From positions 1-64,000 of the forward strand of contig CALGMO010000065.1 of NCBI GenBank assembly GCA_937961665.1: a DNA stretch of 64,000 nt, written 5' to 3'. The translations under genes were made by a program, and so were the position numbers. The notes beneath the pieces are model-generated. The model did no database searches. It was not told the origin of the DNA and was given only the letters and a program-made list of their open reading frames with translations. Source of the stretch: an uncultured Fimbriimonadaceae bacterium. Lineage in GTDB: Bacteria; Armatimonadota; Fimbriimonadia; Fimbriimonadales; Fimbriimonadaceae. Numbering within the stretch: position 1 is the stretch's first letter; each line of letters begins with the position of its first letter. This document shows positions 6,831-15,983 of this stretch, in pieces.

Positions 6831-8577
6831 CCCCGGCCGGCTACGTCTTGTGACGGGCCTGCTGGCGGCGGGCTTCCTCGCGGCCGTCCTGGGACAGGCG
6901 CGCGTGCAGATCTTCGAGCGGGAGGCGATCCTCGCCAAGGCGAGGCAATCGTCGCGCTTCTTCGTGGAGAAGACGCTTCCGGCCAAGCGCGGGACCATCT
7001 TCAGCTCGGACGGGTTGCCTCTGGCAGAGGACTGGGACGCCGGAGAGCTCCGCGTGAACAGCAACCATGTGCCGCTGAGCCCCGCGTTCTTCGTGGACCT
7101 CTCGACGGCCACCGGCATCGCCCCGAGCGAGATCCAGGCGCTGGTGGTCCAGAGGCGCGGCACCCGGTCGCCGGGCATCGTGTGGCGAAAACCGATCGGA
7201 ATGGCGACCGTGGCGGCCGTGGAGTCGGTTCGCGCCCGCTGGCGGGCGGACGGCGTCTCCGTGGCCCGCGGCGGAGTGCGGCACTACCCGCTCGGGTCTC
7301 TGGCCGGCGGCATCGTGGGCTACGTGCGCGAGGGGAAGGGGGACGCCGGGATCGAGCAAGGCTTCGAGGACGTCTTGGCCGGCCGGGACGGTTTCCAGTC
7401 GGGGATCATCGACAGGCGCGGGGAGTTCCTCACCAAGGGGGTCGGCGAGCGCCGGGAGCCCAGGAACGGCCAGCCGATCGTCCTGACGGTCGACTCCCAG
7501 CTGCAGCGCGCCGCCGCTCTGGCCGTTCGGAAGGCGGTGGAGGAGAACGACGCGGACAGCGGGGTGGCGGTGGTCCTTGACCCCAAGACCGGCGACGTCC
7601 TGGCGATGGCCAACTGGCCCAGCTGGTCTCCGGGGGAGCCGTATCCGGAGGCCGGCGGCAGACGGTCCTCGGCGCTGGTGAACCCGGCCGTGTCGAGCGT
7701 GTTCGAACCGGGCTCGACCTTCAAGGCGCTCACCCTGGCCTTGGCCTTGGACGCCGAGGCCCTCACCACCGGCACCACGGTGTACTGCTCCGGCTCGATC
7801 CTGGTCGGCAAGAGGAGGATCTCGTGCGACCACCACGGCGGGTCGAGGGCGCACGGCGTCGTCACGCCGGAGATCGGCATCGCCAAGAGCTGCAACGTCG
7901 CGGCGGCCACTTGGGCGCTGAGGGTGGGCTATCCCCGGTACGTGGAGTTTCTGGAGAAGCTCGGGCTGCTGGACCCGCCGGGCATCGGCTTCGCCAAGGA
8001 GGCGAAGGGCTACTTCCGGAAGGATGAGCCGGCCAAGCAGCTGCAGCTGGCGACGCTGGGCTTCGGGCAGTCGATCAGCGCGGTTCCGGTCAGCCTAGCG
8101 GCGGCCTTCGCGATGCTGGGCAACCACGGGGTCTTGGTTCGGCCGAGGATCGTGCGGAGGATCGGAGAGAGGGAGATGCCCGTGCGCACCGCCGGGCAGG
8201 TCGTCTCGCCCGCAGCGGCGGACGCGACCCTCAGGATCATGGAGTCGGTGTTTGAGAACCCCCACGGCACCGCCGCGAAGCTCCGGCTCCAAGGCTACCT
8301 GCTGGCCGGAAAGACGGGCACCGCCCAGAAGGTCGGGGCGAAGACGAAGGGCTACGTGTCGAACTTCGTGGGCTTCGTCCCGGCGCGCGATCCCCGGGCG
8401 CTGGTGCTCGTGATGGTCGACAACCCGAGGAAGGCGTACTACGGAGCCGCGGTGGCTGGCCCGGTGTTCATCGACATTGCCGAGGCGATCATCCAGCGCT
8501 TCGGCATCCCGCCGGACCGACCGGCCGGGCCATCCGCGGCGCGACCCGCGCAGGAGGTACACCAACCAGCAGGATGA
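6811..8577 (+). CDS. ftsI: septal peptidoglycan transpeptidase FtsI / PBP3
   Basis: 588 aa from ATG 6811. One N-terminal membrane anchor (about residues 8-30), a PBP dimerisation domain, then the transpeptidase domain. All three active-site motifs are present: S302-T-F-K305 in FEPGSTFKAL, S360-C-N362, and K501-T-G in AGKTGTAQ. It crosslinks septal peptidoglycan in the periplasm together with FtsW. No PASTA repeats, unlike many Gram-positive homologues. The gene starts inside the 3' end of ftsL; an upstream ATG at 6781 is also in frame. It ends in an ATGA overlap with murE. Confidence 0.93.
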   Translation: MSPSGVDPGRLRLVTGLLAAGFLAAVLGQARVQIFEREAILAKARQSSRFFVEKTLPAKRGTIFSSDGLPLAEDWDAGELRVNSNHVPLSPAFFVDLSTATGIAPSEIQALVVQRRGTRSPGIVWRKPIGMATVAAVESVRARWRADGVSVARGGVRHYPLGSLAGGIVGYVREGKGDAGIEQGFEDVLAGRDGFQSGIIDRRGEFLTKGVGERREPRNGQPIVLTVDSQLQRAAALAVRKAVEENDADSGVAVVLDPKTGDVLAMANWPSWSPGEPYPEAGGRRSSALVNPAVSSVFEPGSTFKALTLALALDAEALTTGTTVYCSGSILVGKRRISCDHHGGSRAHGVVTPEIGIAKSCNVAAATWALRVGYPRYVEFLEKLGLLDPPGIGFAKEAKGYFRKDEPAKQLQLATLGFGQSISAVPVSLAAAFAMLGNHGVLVRPRIVRRIGEREMPVRTAGQVVSPAAADATLRIMESVFENPHGTAAKLRLQGYLLAGKTGTAQKVGAKTKGYVSNFVGFVPARDPRALVLVMVDNPRKAYYGAAVAGPVFIDIAEAIIQRFGIPPDRPAGPSAARPAQEVHQPAG

Positions 8578-10064
8578 TGCGCCTATCCGACCTGATCGCG
8601 AGAGCCGGCGTGCTCCCCGACCGCCTGCTGGGGGATGCGCCAATCGCCGGCGTGGTTGCCGACTCGCGCAAGGCCACCGAGGGATGTCTGTTCGTCTGCA
8701 TGCCGAGCCCGAGCGGAGACACGCACCGCTTCCTCGCCGACGCGCGGGCGAACGGGGCCGTGGCGGCCCTGACGCACACGGAGGCGGGCTGCGAGGCCGC
8801 CTGGGAGCTGGGCATGGCCGCCGCCCTGGTGCGCAACGAAGGGACCGCCTTCGCCGAGGCGGTCGCCCGCGTGTGCAAGGCGTTCTTCGGGGACCCCTCG
8901 GCCCGGCTGAAGCTGGTCGGCGTCACCGGCACCAACGGCAAGACCACCACCGCCTGGGTCCTGAGGGACGCCCTCGAGGCCCTCGGCGTGCCGACGGCCT
9001 ACCTGGGGACGCTCGGCTACAAGACGGGCGAAGGCAAGGTCGCGCTGGAGAACACCACGCCCTTCGCGGTGGACCTGAACCAGTGCCTCGCAGACGCCGT
9101 GGAGAGCGGCCTGGCCGGCTTCGTGATGGAGGTGAGCAGCCACGCCCTGGCCGAGCGCCGGGCGGACGGGCTGGAGTTCGATGCGGCCGTGTTCACCAAC
9201 CTCACCCAGGACCACCTGGATTACCACGGCACCATGGAGGCCTACGCGGCGGCGAAGTGGCGGCTGTTCTCGGACCTGCCGGACGCCGCCTCCAAGCCGT
9301 TCCGCGCCGCGCTGAACGCCGACGACCCGACCGGGCGGGAGTGGCTGGGGCGCATCCGCCACCCGGCCGTCTCGTACGGCTTGGAGAGCGGCGACCTCCG
9401 GGGGGCGCCGATTCGGGTCACGGTGGAGAGCATCGAGATGGAGCTGAGCTACGGGGGAGCCTCCGTGCCGGTCAAGGTCGGGCTGGGGGGAGGCTTCAAC
9501 GTTTGGAACACCCTTTCCGTGGCGGCCGCGCTGCTCGCCCTGGGCTACTCGCTCGAGGAGGTCGCCGGCGCCCTGCGAGCCGCCAAGCCCGTCCCCGGGC
9601 GCTTCGAGCCTGTCCGAAACGACCGAGGGATCGGCGTGATCGTCGACTACGCTCACACCCCCGATGCCTTGGAGAAGCTGCTGGACGCGGTGCGCGGGCT
9701 GGGTCCCGGGCGCGTGATCACCGTGTTCGGGTGCGGGGGCGACCGGGATCGAACCAAGCGCCCGAAGATGGCCCGCGCGGTGAGCGAGCGCTCCGACCTC
9801 TCGGTGGTCACGAGCGACAACCCGCGCACCGAGGATCCCGAGCGGATCCTGCAGGACGTGGTGCAGGGCCTCGTTCCGGGGGCGGAGGCGGTCACGATCG
9901 CCGACCGGCGGCAGGCGATCTTCGAGGCCGTTCGGCGCGCTCGGCCCGGAGACGTGGTCGTGATCGCGGGGAAGGGCCACGAGGACTACCAGATCATCGG
10001 GCGCACGAAGTTCCCGATGGACGACCGGAAGATCGCCCGCGAGGCTCTGGAGGCCCTGCCGTGA
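8574..10064 (+). CDS. murE: UDP-MurNAc-L-Ala-D-Glu:meso-diaminopimelate ligase
   Basis: 496 aa Mur ligase adding the third stem-peptide residue in the cytosol. ATP-binding GTNGKTTT near residue 123, the VSSHAL motif, and the family signature LTQDHLDYHGTME. The amino-acid specificity loop reads D415-N-P-R418, the motif known to select meso-diaminopimelate rather than lysine, so the organism should have mDAP peptidoglycan as in most diderms. The start ATG overlaps the ftsI stop (ATGA) and the stop overlaps the murF GTG (GTGA). Confidence 0.95.
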   Translation: MMRLSDLIARAGVLPDRLLGDAPIAGVVADSRKATEGCLFVCMPSPSGDTHRFLADARANGAVAALTHTEAGCEAAWELGMAAALVRNEGTAFAEAVARVCKAFFGDPSARLKLVGVTGTNGKTTTAWVLRDALEALGVPTAYLGTLGYKTGEGKVALENTTPFAVDLNQCLADAVESGLAGFVMEVSSHALAERRADGLEFDAAVFTNLTQDHLDYHGTMEAYAAAKWRLFSDLPDAASKPFRAALNADDPTGREWLGRIRHPAVSYGLESGDLRGAPIRVTVESIEMELSYGGASVPVKVGLGGGFNVWNTLSVAAALLALGYSLEEVAGALRAAKPVPGRFEPVRNDRGIGVIVDYAHTPDALEKLLDAVRGLGPGRVITVFGCGGDRDRTKRPKMARAVSERSDLSVVTSDNPRTEDPERILQDVVQGLVPGAEAVTIADRRQAIFEAVRRARPGDVVVIAGKGHEDYQIIGRTKFPMDDRKIAREALEALP

Positions 10065-11413
10065 GGCCGATCTCCGCGCGAGAGCTGGGCGACATCGTGG
10101 GGGGCGTGCCGCGCTCCCTGGCTCCGGAGGTCGTGGCCACGGGCTTTGCTTGGGACAGTCGGCAGGTGCGGCCCGGCGACGTCTTCCTGTGCATCCGGGG
10201 AGAGCGAGCGGACGGGCACGACTTCGCCGCCGACGCGGCCGCCGCCGGGGCCTCCTTCGCTCTGGCGGAACGCGAGGTGGGCGCTCCGTGCCTGCTCGTG
10301 CCGAACGTCGTCGGCGCGGTGGCGCGCATCGGTATGGCGTTCCGCGACCGCTTCCGGGGCCGGGTGGTCGGGGTCACGGGAAGCAACGGCAAGACCTCCA
10401 CGAAGGAGTTTCTGGCGGCCGCTCTCGGAGTCGCCGGACCGGTGCTCAAGACGCCGGGCAATCGGAACACGGAGATCGCCTCGCCCTTGGTCTGGACGGA
10501 GGCCGAGCCCTCGATGGGGCACGCCGTGGTGGAGATGGCCATGCGGGGGTTCGGGCAGATCCGGCACCTGGCTCTCATCGCTCGGCCACACATCGGCGTG
10601 GTGACCAACATCGGATGGTCGCACCTGGAGATGGTCGGGAGTCGGGAAGGGATCGCGAAGGCGAAGGGAGAGCTTCTGGAAGTCCTGCCAGCAGACGGGC
10701 TCGCCGTGGTGTGGCGCGAGGATCCGTTCGCCTCTCGCCTGATCGGTGCCTCGCCCGCGCCGACGCAGACCTTCGGCTTCTCAGAGGGCGCGGAGTGCAG
10801 GATTCTGAGCGTCGAGCCCGAGGGCTTGGAAGCCTGCCGGATCGAGGGCGTCTGCCACGGCGAGCGGTTCGCCGGGCGCGTGCCGGCGGCGGGGCGGCAC
10901 ATGGCACTGAACGCCGCGGCCGCGGTCTTGGTCGCCTCTTTCGAGGGGGTGCGGCCCCAGCGGGCGATCGAGGCGATCGCGGAGGTCGTGCTTCCGCCCA
11001 TGCGCATGGAGGTCCGGCGCTGGCGCGGCGCGACGCTGTTGCTCGACGCCTACAATTCCAGCCCGACGAGCCTGGCCGCGGCCTTGGAGGTGTTGCTGAG
11101 CGCGCCCGACGCCCGCCGGAGGCTCGCGGTCGTCGGCGAGATGCGCGAGCTGGGAGAGTTCGAGGCGGCCGCGCACCGCGGCGCGCTGGAGGACCTGCGC
11201 AGGCGCCGCTTGGACGGCGTGCTGCTGGTCGGCGAGGCGTTCCGGCGTCTGGAGATCCCGCCTGAGCCTGAAGACGGCCTTCAGGTCGCCGAAGGGCTGG
11301 AGGACGTGCGGGAGTTCCTGCACCGCCTGGGCCCCGGCGACGTCTGTCTGATCAAGGGGAGCAGGGCTTTGGAGCTCGAGAAGGCTCTTCCGCAGAAGGA
11401 GGCGGACTCTTGA
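10061..11413 (+). CDS. murF: UDP-MurNAc-tripeptide:D-Ala-D-Ala ligase
   Basis: 450 aa. Completes the pentapeptide precursor by adding D-Ala-D-Ala. The N-terminal domain begins ISARELGDIVGG, with the typical FAWDSRQVRPGDVFLCIRGER. The ATP site GVTGSNGKTSTKEF is near residue 105. The central NIGWSHLEMVGSREGIAKAKGEL and the C-terminal LLDAYNSSPTS are family signatures. The GTG start is in a GTGA overlap with murE, and the stop overlaps the mraY TTG. Confidence 0.95.
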   Translation: MRPISARELGDIVGGVPRSLAPEVVATGFAWDSRQVRPGDVFLCIRGERADGHDFAADAAAAGASFALAEREVGAPCLLVPNVVGAVARIGMAFRDRFRGRVVGVTGSNGKTSTKEFLAAALGVAGPVLKTPGNRNTEIASPLVWTEAEPSMGHAVVEMAMRGFGQIRHLALIARPHIGVVTNIGWSHLEMVGSREGIAKAKGELLEVLPADGLAVVWREDPFASRLIGASPAPTQTFGFSEGAECRILSVEPEGLEACRIEGVCHGERFAGRVPAAGRHMALNAAAAVLVASFEGVRPQRAIEAIAEVVLPPMRMEVRRWRGATLLLDAYNSSPTSLAAALEVLLSAPDARRRLAVVGEMRELGEFEAAAHRGALEDLRRRRLDGVLLVGEAFRRLEIPPEPEDGLQVAEGLEDVREFLHRLGPGDVCLIKGSRALELEKALPQKEADS

Positions 11414-12366
11414 ACGTGGTTCCTTTGTGGCGGGACGCGGCGTCCTCGTTCTGCATCGCGCTGCTGGTGGCCGCGGTTCTGGCGGCGCCCGTGTTCCGCC
11501 TGCTGCTCGCCCTCAAGTCTCGGCAGGAGGTGAGCAAGTTCGCGCCGGAGGGCCATCAGAAGAAGCAGGGCACACCGACCATGGGCGGCCTCATCGTGCT
11601 GGGAGGCGCGCTGGCGGCCCTTCTCCCGCAGCCCGGCTCGTCGGTGCCGATCGGACTGCTTCTGGGCTTCGCCCTGGTGGGCTTCCTCGACGATTTCGTG
11701 GTTCCGCGCGCCCTCAAGGGCAAGCGGGGTTTGGGCTGGGTGCCGAAGCTCGTGCTGGAGGCGGCAGCCACCGTCGGCGCGTTCTCGGCGGGTGGCGCGC
11801 TCGCCCGGGACCCGGTATGGCTGGGGGTCGCGGTGTTCGCCGTTCTGTTCTGCGCGAACGCCTACAACTTCGCGGACGGTCTGGACGCCCTTGCCGGCGG
11901 ACTGTTGCTCGCTCTCGCGCCCGGGTTCCTGCTGCTCGCGACGCTGTGGTCGAACCCGGTCGTCGCGGTGCTGGTGGCCGCCCTCTGCGGAGCGATGCTG
12001 CCGTTCCTGTTCCTCAATGCGCCCCCGGCCAGGGTCTTCATGGGGGATGTCGGCTCGCTCCCGGTGGGCGCGCTGCTCGGGTGGGCCATGGCTCAGCTTG
12101 CAGGAACCTCGGGGATGGGAGAGCCCGCGCGGTGGGCCGTCCTCGCCGTGCTCGGCCTGGTGCTGGTCGCCGAACTGGTGCCGGTGCCGATCCAGATCGC
12201 CTCGGTGAAGCTCACCGGTCGCCGGGTCTTTCCTCGGACGCCGATCCACCACGCCTTCGAGCACAAGGGCTGGCCGGAAACGAGGGTCACGTGGATGTTC
12301 CTGCTCGTCCAGGTGGCCTGCTCGGGGATCGCAGCGACGATCGCGCTGAGGTGGGGTGTGCTGTGA
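11410..12366 (+). CDS. mraY: phospho-MurNAc-pentapeptide transferase MraY
   Basis: 318-aa polytopic inner-membrane enzyme transferring phospho-MurNAc-pentapeptide to undecaprenyl phosphate to make lipid I. Conserved segments: GHQKKQGTPTMGGL, catalytic-loop LDDF, NAYNFADGLDALAGG, FMGDVGSLPVG and TPIHHAFEHKGWPE, the histidine-rich loop. About ten hydrophobic helices. The start TTG forms a TTGA overlap with murF, and the end overlaps murD (GTGA). Slightly shorter than the E. coli enzyme (360 aa). Confidence 0.95.
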   Translation: MNVVPLWRDAASSFCIALLVAAVLAAPVFRLLLALKSRQEVSKFAPEGHQKKQGTPTMGGLIVLGGALAALLPQPGSSVPIGLLLGFALVGFLDDFVVPRALKGKRGLGWVPKLVLEAAATVGAFSAGGALARDPVWLGVAVFAVLFCANAYNFADGLDALAGGLLLALAPGFLLLATLWSNPVVAVLVAALCGAMLPFLFLNAPPARVFMGDVGSLPVGALLGWAMAQLAGTSGMGEPARWAVLAVLGLVLVAELVPVPIQIASVKLTGRRVFPRTPIHHAFEHKGWPETRVTWMFLLVQVACSGIAATIALRWGVL

Positions 12367-13718
12367 CGGAAGCGTTCCGCGGCCTCCGGCTCGCGATCTT
12401 CGGCTTGGGGCGGTCGGGCCTGGGGGCGGCCCGGCTGGCGTTGCGCTTGGGCGCCAAGCCGTTCGTCGTCGACGAAGGGCCTGGGACTCCTGGGCAAGTT
12501 GCGACGCTCGGGGAGCTGGGGGTGCCGTGCCGAACGAACTGGGACGGCAACGCTTCCGAGATTCCCGCCGATGCCTGGGTCGCATCGCCCGGCGTGCGAG
12601 CGGACCACCCATCGCTGGTCCAGGCACGCAGCCTGGGTCTGCCCGTCTGGGGCGAGGTGGAGTTCGCCTACCGGGCGGCGCAGGGGCCGATTCTCGCGGT
12701 GACGGGCACCAACGGCAAGAGCACGACCACCGCCATGGCGTGGCTGTGCGTCCAAACCCTCGGACAAAAGGCCTGGCTCTGCGGCAACATCGCCGGCACC
12801 GGTTACCCCGAGGTGCCCCTGACGGAGGCCGTGGCGCGCGCCGAACCGGGCGACGTGCTCGTCGCCGAGATTTCCAGCTTCCAGCTCGAGACGGTGGAGA
12901 AGTTCCGCCCGCTGGCCGCGGCGATCACCCAGATTCGGCCCGATCACCTGAACCGGCACGGCTCGATGGAGGCCTACGCCGCGGCCAAGAACCGCATCTT
13001 CGCGGCGATGGGCCGTGAGGAGCGCGCCGTGGCCCCGCTCGGCGACCCGTGGGTTCGCGTTCCCGCCGGCCCCGAGGTCCTGTGGTTCGGCCGAGAGGTC
13101 GGCGACGCCCATCTGGACGGCGACCGGCTCGTTGTGCGCGGCGATTCCGTCTCGATCGCGGAGACGCCGATCGTCCACGAGCACGACCGGCTCAACGCAT
13201 TGGTGGCCCTGTGCCTGGCGACCAAGCTCGCGCCGGGCGATCCCGACTCCTTGCACCGCGCGGCCGAGGGCCTGAGGGGCTTCCGCCCTCTGACGCACCG
13301 GATGGAGGACCTGGGGGTCCGGCGCGGGGTTCGGTTCGTCAACGCCTCGATGTGCACCAACCCCGCGGCGGTGGTGGCGGTGAGCCGAGCCCTGGGTGGT
13401 CGGCGGCTGCTCCTCGTGGGCGGCGTGGCCAAGGAGACGCCGTTTGCGGACCTCGGTCGCCACGCGGCCGAAGAGGGCTGCCGGGTGTGCGTGTACGGCC
13501 GGGACGGCGAGCGGATCGGTGCGGAGCTTGCGGCGGAGGGAGCGACCGTGATCGGTCCGTTCGGCTCGTTGCGGGAGGCGTTCCAAGCCGCGGTCGCAGC
13601 GGCCCAGGCCGGCGAGACCGTGGTGCTGGCCCCGGGTTGCGCGAGCTTCGACGAGTTTCGGGATTTCGAGGAGCGTGGCGCGGCGTTCCGCACGCTCGTG
13701 GAGGGGTTGGGGACTTGA
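12363..13718 (+). CDS. murD: UDP-MurNAc-L-alanine:D-glutamate ligase
   Basis: 451 aa. Adds D-glutamate to UDP-MurNAc-L-Ala. Rossmann-like N-terminus (LAIFGLGRSGLGAARLAL), ATP loop VTGTNGKSTTT near residue 115, the EISSFQLETV and IRPDHLNRHGSMEAYAAAKNRIF signatures, and a C-terminal Mur ligase domain. The usual murD substrate sequence near HRME is present, but then reads NASMCTNPAAV where the family commonly has NDSKATN, so the conserved D-S-K is altered to A-S-M. This is worth noting but does not change the call. GTGA start overlap with mraY, TTGA overlap with ftsW. Confidence 0.93.
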   Translation: MTEAFRGLRLAIFGLGRSGLGAARLALRLGAKPFVVDEGPGTPGQVATLGELGVPCRTNWDGNASEIPADAWVASPGVRADHPSLVQARSLGLPVWGEVEFAYRAAQGPILAVTGTNGKSTTTAMAWLCVQTLGQKAWLCGNIAGTGYPEVPLTEAVARAEPGDVLVAEISSFQLETVEKFRPLAAAITQIRPDHLNRHGSMEAYAAAKNRIFAAMGREERAVAPLGDPWVRVPAGPEVLWFGREVGDAHLDGDRLVVRGDSVSIAETPIVHEHDRLNALVALCLATKLAPGDPDSLHRAAEGLRGFRPLTHRMEDLGVRRGVRFVNASMCTNPAAVVAVSRALGGRRLLLVGGVAKETPFADLGRHAAEEGCRVCVYGRDGERIGAELAAEGATVIGPFGSLREAFQAAVAAAQAGETVVLAPGCASFDEFRDFEERGAAFRTLVEGLGT

Positions 13719-14959
13719 GTCGGAAAAGCCGAGGTCTGCTGCTGGCTACCTGGCACGATCCGGTGCTCTTGGCTCTGGCGTTGCTCGCCACCGTGCTCGG
13801 CGCTCTGGCGATCGTGGACGCCGGTTACGTGCGCTCGCTGGACAAGAGCCAGGCCCTCCTCCCGCGCGAGGTCGCGATGCATGGCCTGGGCTTCCTGGTC
13901 GGTCTGCTCGGCTACCTCTGGGTCTCCCGACGGTCCGCGGCTGGTCTGCAGAGGTTCGCGCTCCTGGCGTGGCTGGGATGCTGCGTCCTGCTGGTGCTGA
14001 CCAAGACTCCTCTGGGCGTCGAGATGAACGAGGCCAGGCGCTGGGTTCGTCTCGGACCCATCCAGGTTCAGCCCTCGGAGTTCGCCAAGGTCGGCGCGCT
14101 GCTGTACCTCTCGGCGGTGCTGGCGAGGAGGAAGCCGTGGCACAACCGCCCGATTCCTCTGACGCCGTTGCCGCGCTGGCTGGACCACGTGCTCGTGCCG
14201 AAGCTCGCCAGGGCCGGACCGTTCCTGTGGGTGGTTGCGGCGGCGGGAGTGATCGAGCTGGAGCCGGACCTGGGAACGGCCGCGGTTCTGGTCTGTGCGT
14301 CGTACCTTCTGCTCATCGCGGGAGGAGTGTCCCGCAAGTCGCTGCTTCTGCTGTTCGCCGTCGGACTGCTGGGGGCCACCCTTCTGGCCACAGGGAAGTC
14401 GTACCGCATGGAGCGCCTGACGTCGCACTGGCACCGCTGGGAGCAGTCGAACATCGATGACGTGGGCTACCAGACTGTGCAGTCGGAGATCGGCATGGCC
14501 CTGGGCGGCTTCGTGTCGTTGGACGCCGGCGGAGGGCGCACGAAGCGGATGATCCCGGCACCGACGACGGACTTCATCATGGCCACTATCGCCGAGGAGA
14601 CCGGCTTTGTGGGGGCTGTGGCGGTGATCGGCCTGCTGGGGGCGATCGTGGGAAGGTTGCTGTGGTTGGCGCGGCGCGCTCCCACGCGGTTCGGCGGCCT
14701 GTTCCTGACGGGCTTGGCGGGGTGGATCGGGATCCAGACGTGCGTGAACGTCTGCATGGCCAACGCGCTGATCATGCCGATCGGCGTGCCCCTGCCGTTC
14801 TTCAGCTCGGGCACGTCGAGTCTTGTCGCACTCTGGTTGGCGGTGGGAGCGGCGCAGGCGGTGATGCGCCCGGTGCCGCAGAAGGCGGCGATGGAGGTGG
14901 AGCATGCGGCTGGTCGTGACCGGTGGGGGCACGGGCGGGCACGTCTATCCCGCGCTTGA
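13715..14959 (+). CDS. ftsW: septal peptidoglycan glycosyltransferase FtsW
   Basis: 414-aa SEDS-family membrane protein with about ten helices. It polymerises lipid II at the septum with FtsI. Family signatures include ARRWVRLGPIQVQPSEFAKVG, ELEPDLGTAAVL, and the C-terminal GVPLPFFSSGTSSLVALWLAVG. The start TTG overlaps the murD stop. The last 56 nt overlap murG, so the C-terminal tail (after about residue 395) is probably not conserved. RodA is the main alternative, but the dcw location supports FtsW. Confidence 0.93.
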   Translation: MSRKSRGLLLATWHDPVLLALALLATVLGALAIVDAGYVRSLDKSQALLPREVAMHGLGFLVGLLGYLWVSRRSAAGLQRFALLAWLGCCVLLVLTKTPLGVEMNEARRWVRLGPIQVQPSEFAKVGALLYLSAVLARRKPWHNRPIPLTPLPRWLDHVLVPKLARAGPFLWVVAAAGVIELEPDLGTAAVLVCASYLLLIAGGVSRKSLLLLFAVGLLGATLLATGKSYRMERLTSHWHRWEQSNIDDVGYQTVQSEIGMALGGFVSLDAGGGRTKRMIPAPTTDFIMATIAEETGFVGAVAVIGLLGAIVGRLLWLARRAPTRFGGLFLTGLAGWIGIQTCVNVCMANALIMPIGVPLPFFSSGTSSLVALWLAVGAAQAVMRPVPQKAAMEVEHAAGRDRWGHGRARLSRA

Positions 14960-15983
14960 GGTCGCGCGGGAGGCGCGCTCGCGCGGCTGGGAGGTGCGCT
15001 ACCTAGGATCGGAGCGCGGGCAGGAGGGCGCCGCCTGCAGAAGGGAGCGCCTGGAGTTCGAGGCCTTTCCCTCCGAGCCGCTCGTCAGCCTGAAGACTCC
15101 GGCCGGCTGGCGAGCCCTCGCGAGGCTGCTGCGCTCGAGCCTGCTGGCCAAGCGGTCTCTGAGGCGCGACCGGCCGGACTTCGTGTTCGCGACCGGAGGC
15201 TACTCCGCGGCGCCGGTGTTGCGGGCGGCGCAGTCGCTCCGGATACCCTATGGTCTGCACGAGCAGAACGCCGTGCCCGGCCGGACGATCCGTCTCGCCG
15301 GACCCAGGGCGGCCTTCGTAGCGACCGTGTTCCGGGCCGCCGAGGACCGGCTTCCCGGGTGCCGGGTGGTGCGCACGGGGATGCCCGTTCGGGCCGAGCT
15401 GCGCCGGGCGGCCGCGGACCGAGACCCCGCGCGGGCGGATCGGATCCTCGTGGTCGGCGGCTCCCAGGGCTCGGTGGCGATCAACGAGGTGGCGCTGGCC
15501 ACGGGTGCGCGGATGACCAAGCCGCCGGTGCGCTGGACCCACGTCTGCGGCAGGGCGAACTTCGACGCCTGCTTCCACGCCTTCACCAACCTCGGCCTGC
15601 CGCCGGAGTACGAGCTGAAGGCGTTCCTCGAGGCCGCGGAGATGGCCGCGGAGTACCGGCGCGCGCGGTTGGTCGTGGGGCGCAGCGGCGCGGGTACGCT
15701 ATCGGAGCTGGCGGCCTTCCGCATTCGGTCCGTCTTGGTCCCCTACCCCGGCGCCTTCGGACAGCACCAGCTGCACAACGCGCGGGAGTTCGAGGCGATG
15801 GGCGCCGCGCGCATCCTGCCGCAGGAGGAGCTGACCCCCGCCTCTCTGGAGGGGGCGCTCGTGGAGCTGTGGGAGAGCGACGCCTCCGCCGCCGTCGCGG
15901 AGCTGGCGCGTTGGGATCTGCCGGATGCCTCGGCTAGGATCGCGGATCGGATTGCGGAGGCCGCGCGGACGGTCGCACCATGA
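14904..15983 (+). CDS. murG: UDP-GlcNAc:lipid I GlcNAc transferase MurG
   Basis: 359 aa. Peripheral membrane GT28-family enzyme making lipid II. N-terminal GGGTGGHVYPALEVA, the central LHEQNAVPGRTIRLA, the nucleotide-binding GGSQGSVAIN, and the C-terminal donor site GRSGAGTLSELAAF with HQLHNAREFEAMGAA. ATG 14904 is preceded by the purine-rich GGAGGTGGAG, one of the better ribosome-binding sites in the operon; this may be needed because the start lies 56 nt inside ftsW. The stop overlaps murC-ddl (ATGA). Confidence 0.95.
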   Translation: MRLVVTGGGTGGHVYPALEVAREARSRGWEVRYLGSERGQEGAACRRERLEFEAFPSEPLVSLKTPAGWRALARLLRSSLLAKRSLRRDRPDFVFATGGYSAAPVLRAAQSLRIPYGLHEQNAVPGRTIRLAGPRAAFVATVFRAAEDRLPGCRVVRTGMPVRAELRRAAADRDPARADRILVVGGSQGSVAINEVALATGARMTKPPVRWTHVCGRANFDACFHAFTNLGLPPEYELKAFLEAAEMAAEYRRARLVVGRSGAGTLSELAAFRIRSVLVPYPGAFGQHQLHNAREFEAMGAARILPQEELTPASLEGALVELWESDASAAVAELARWDLPDASARIADRIAEAARTVAP

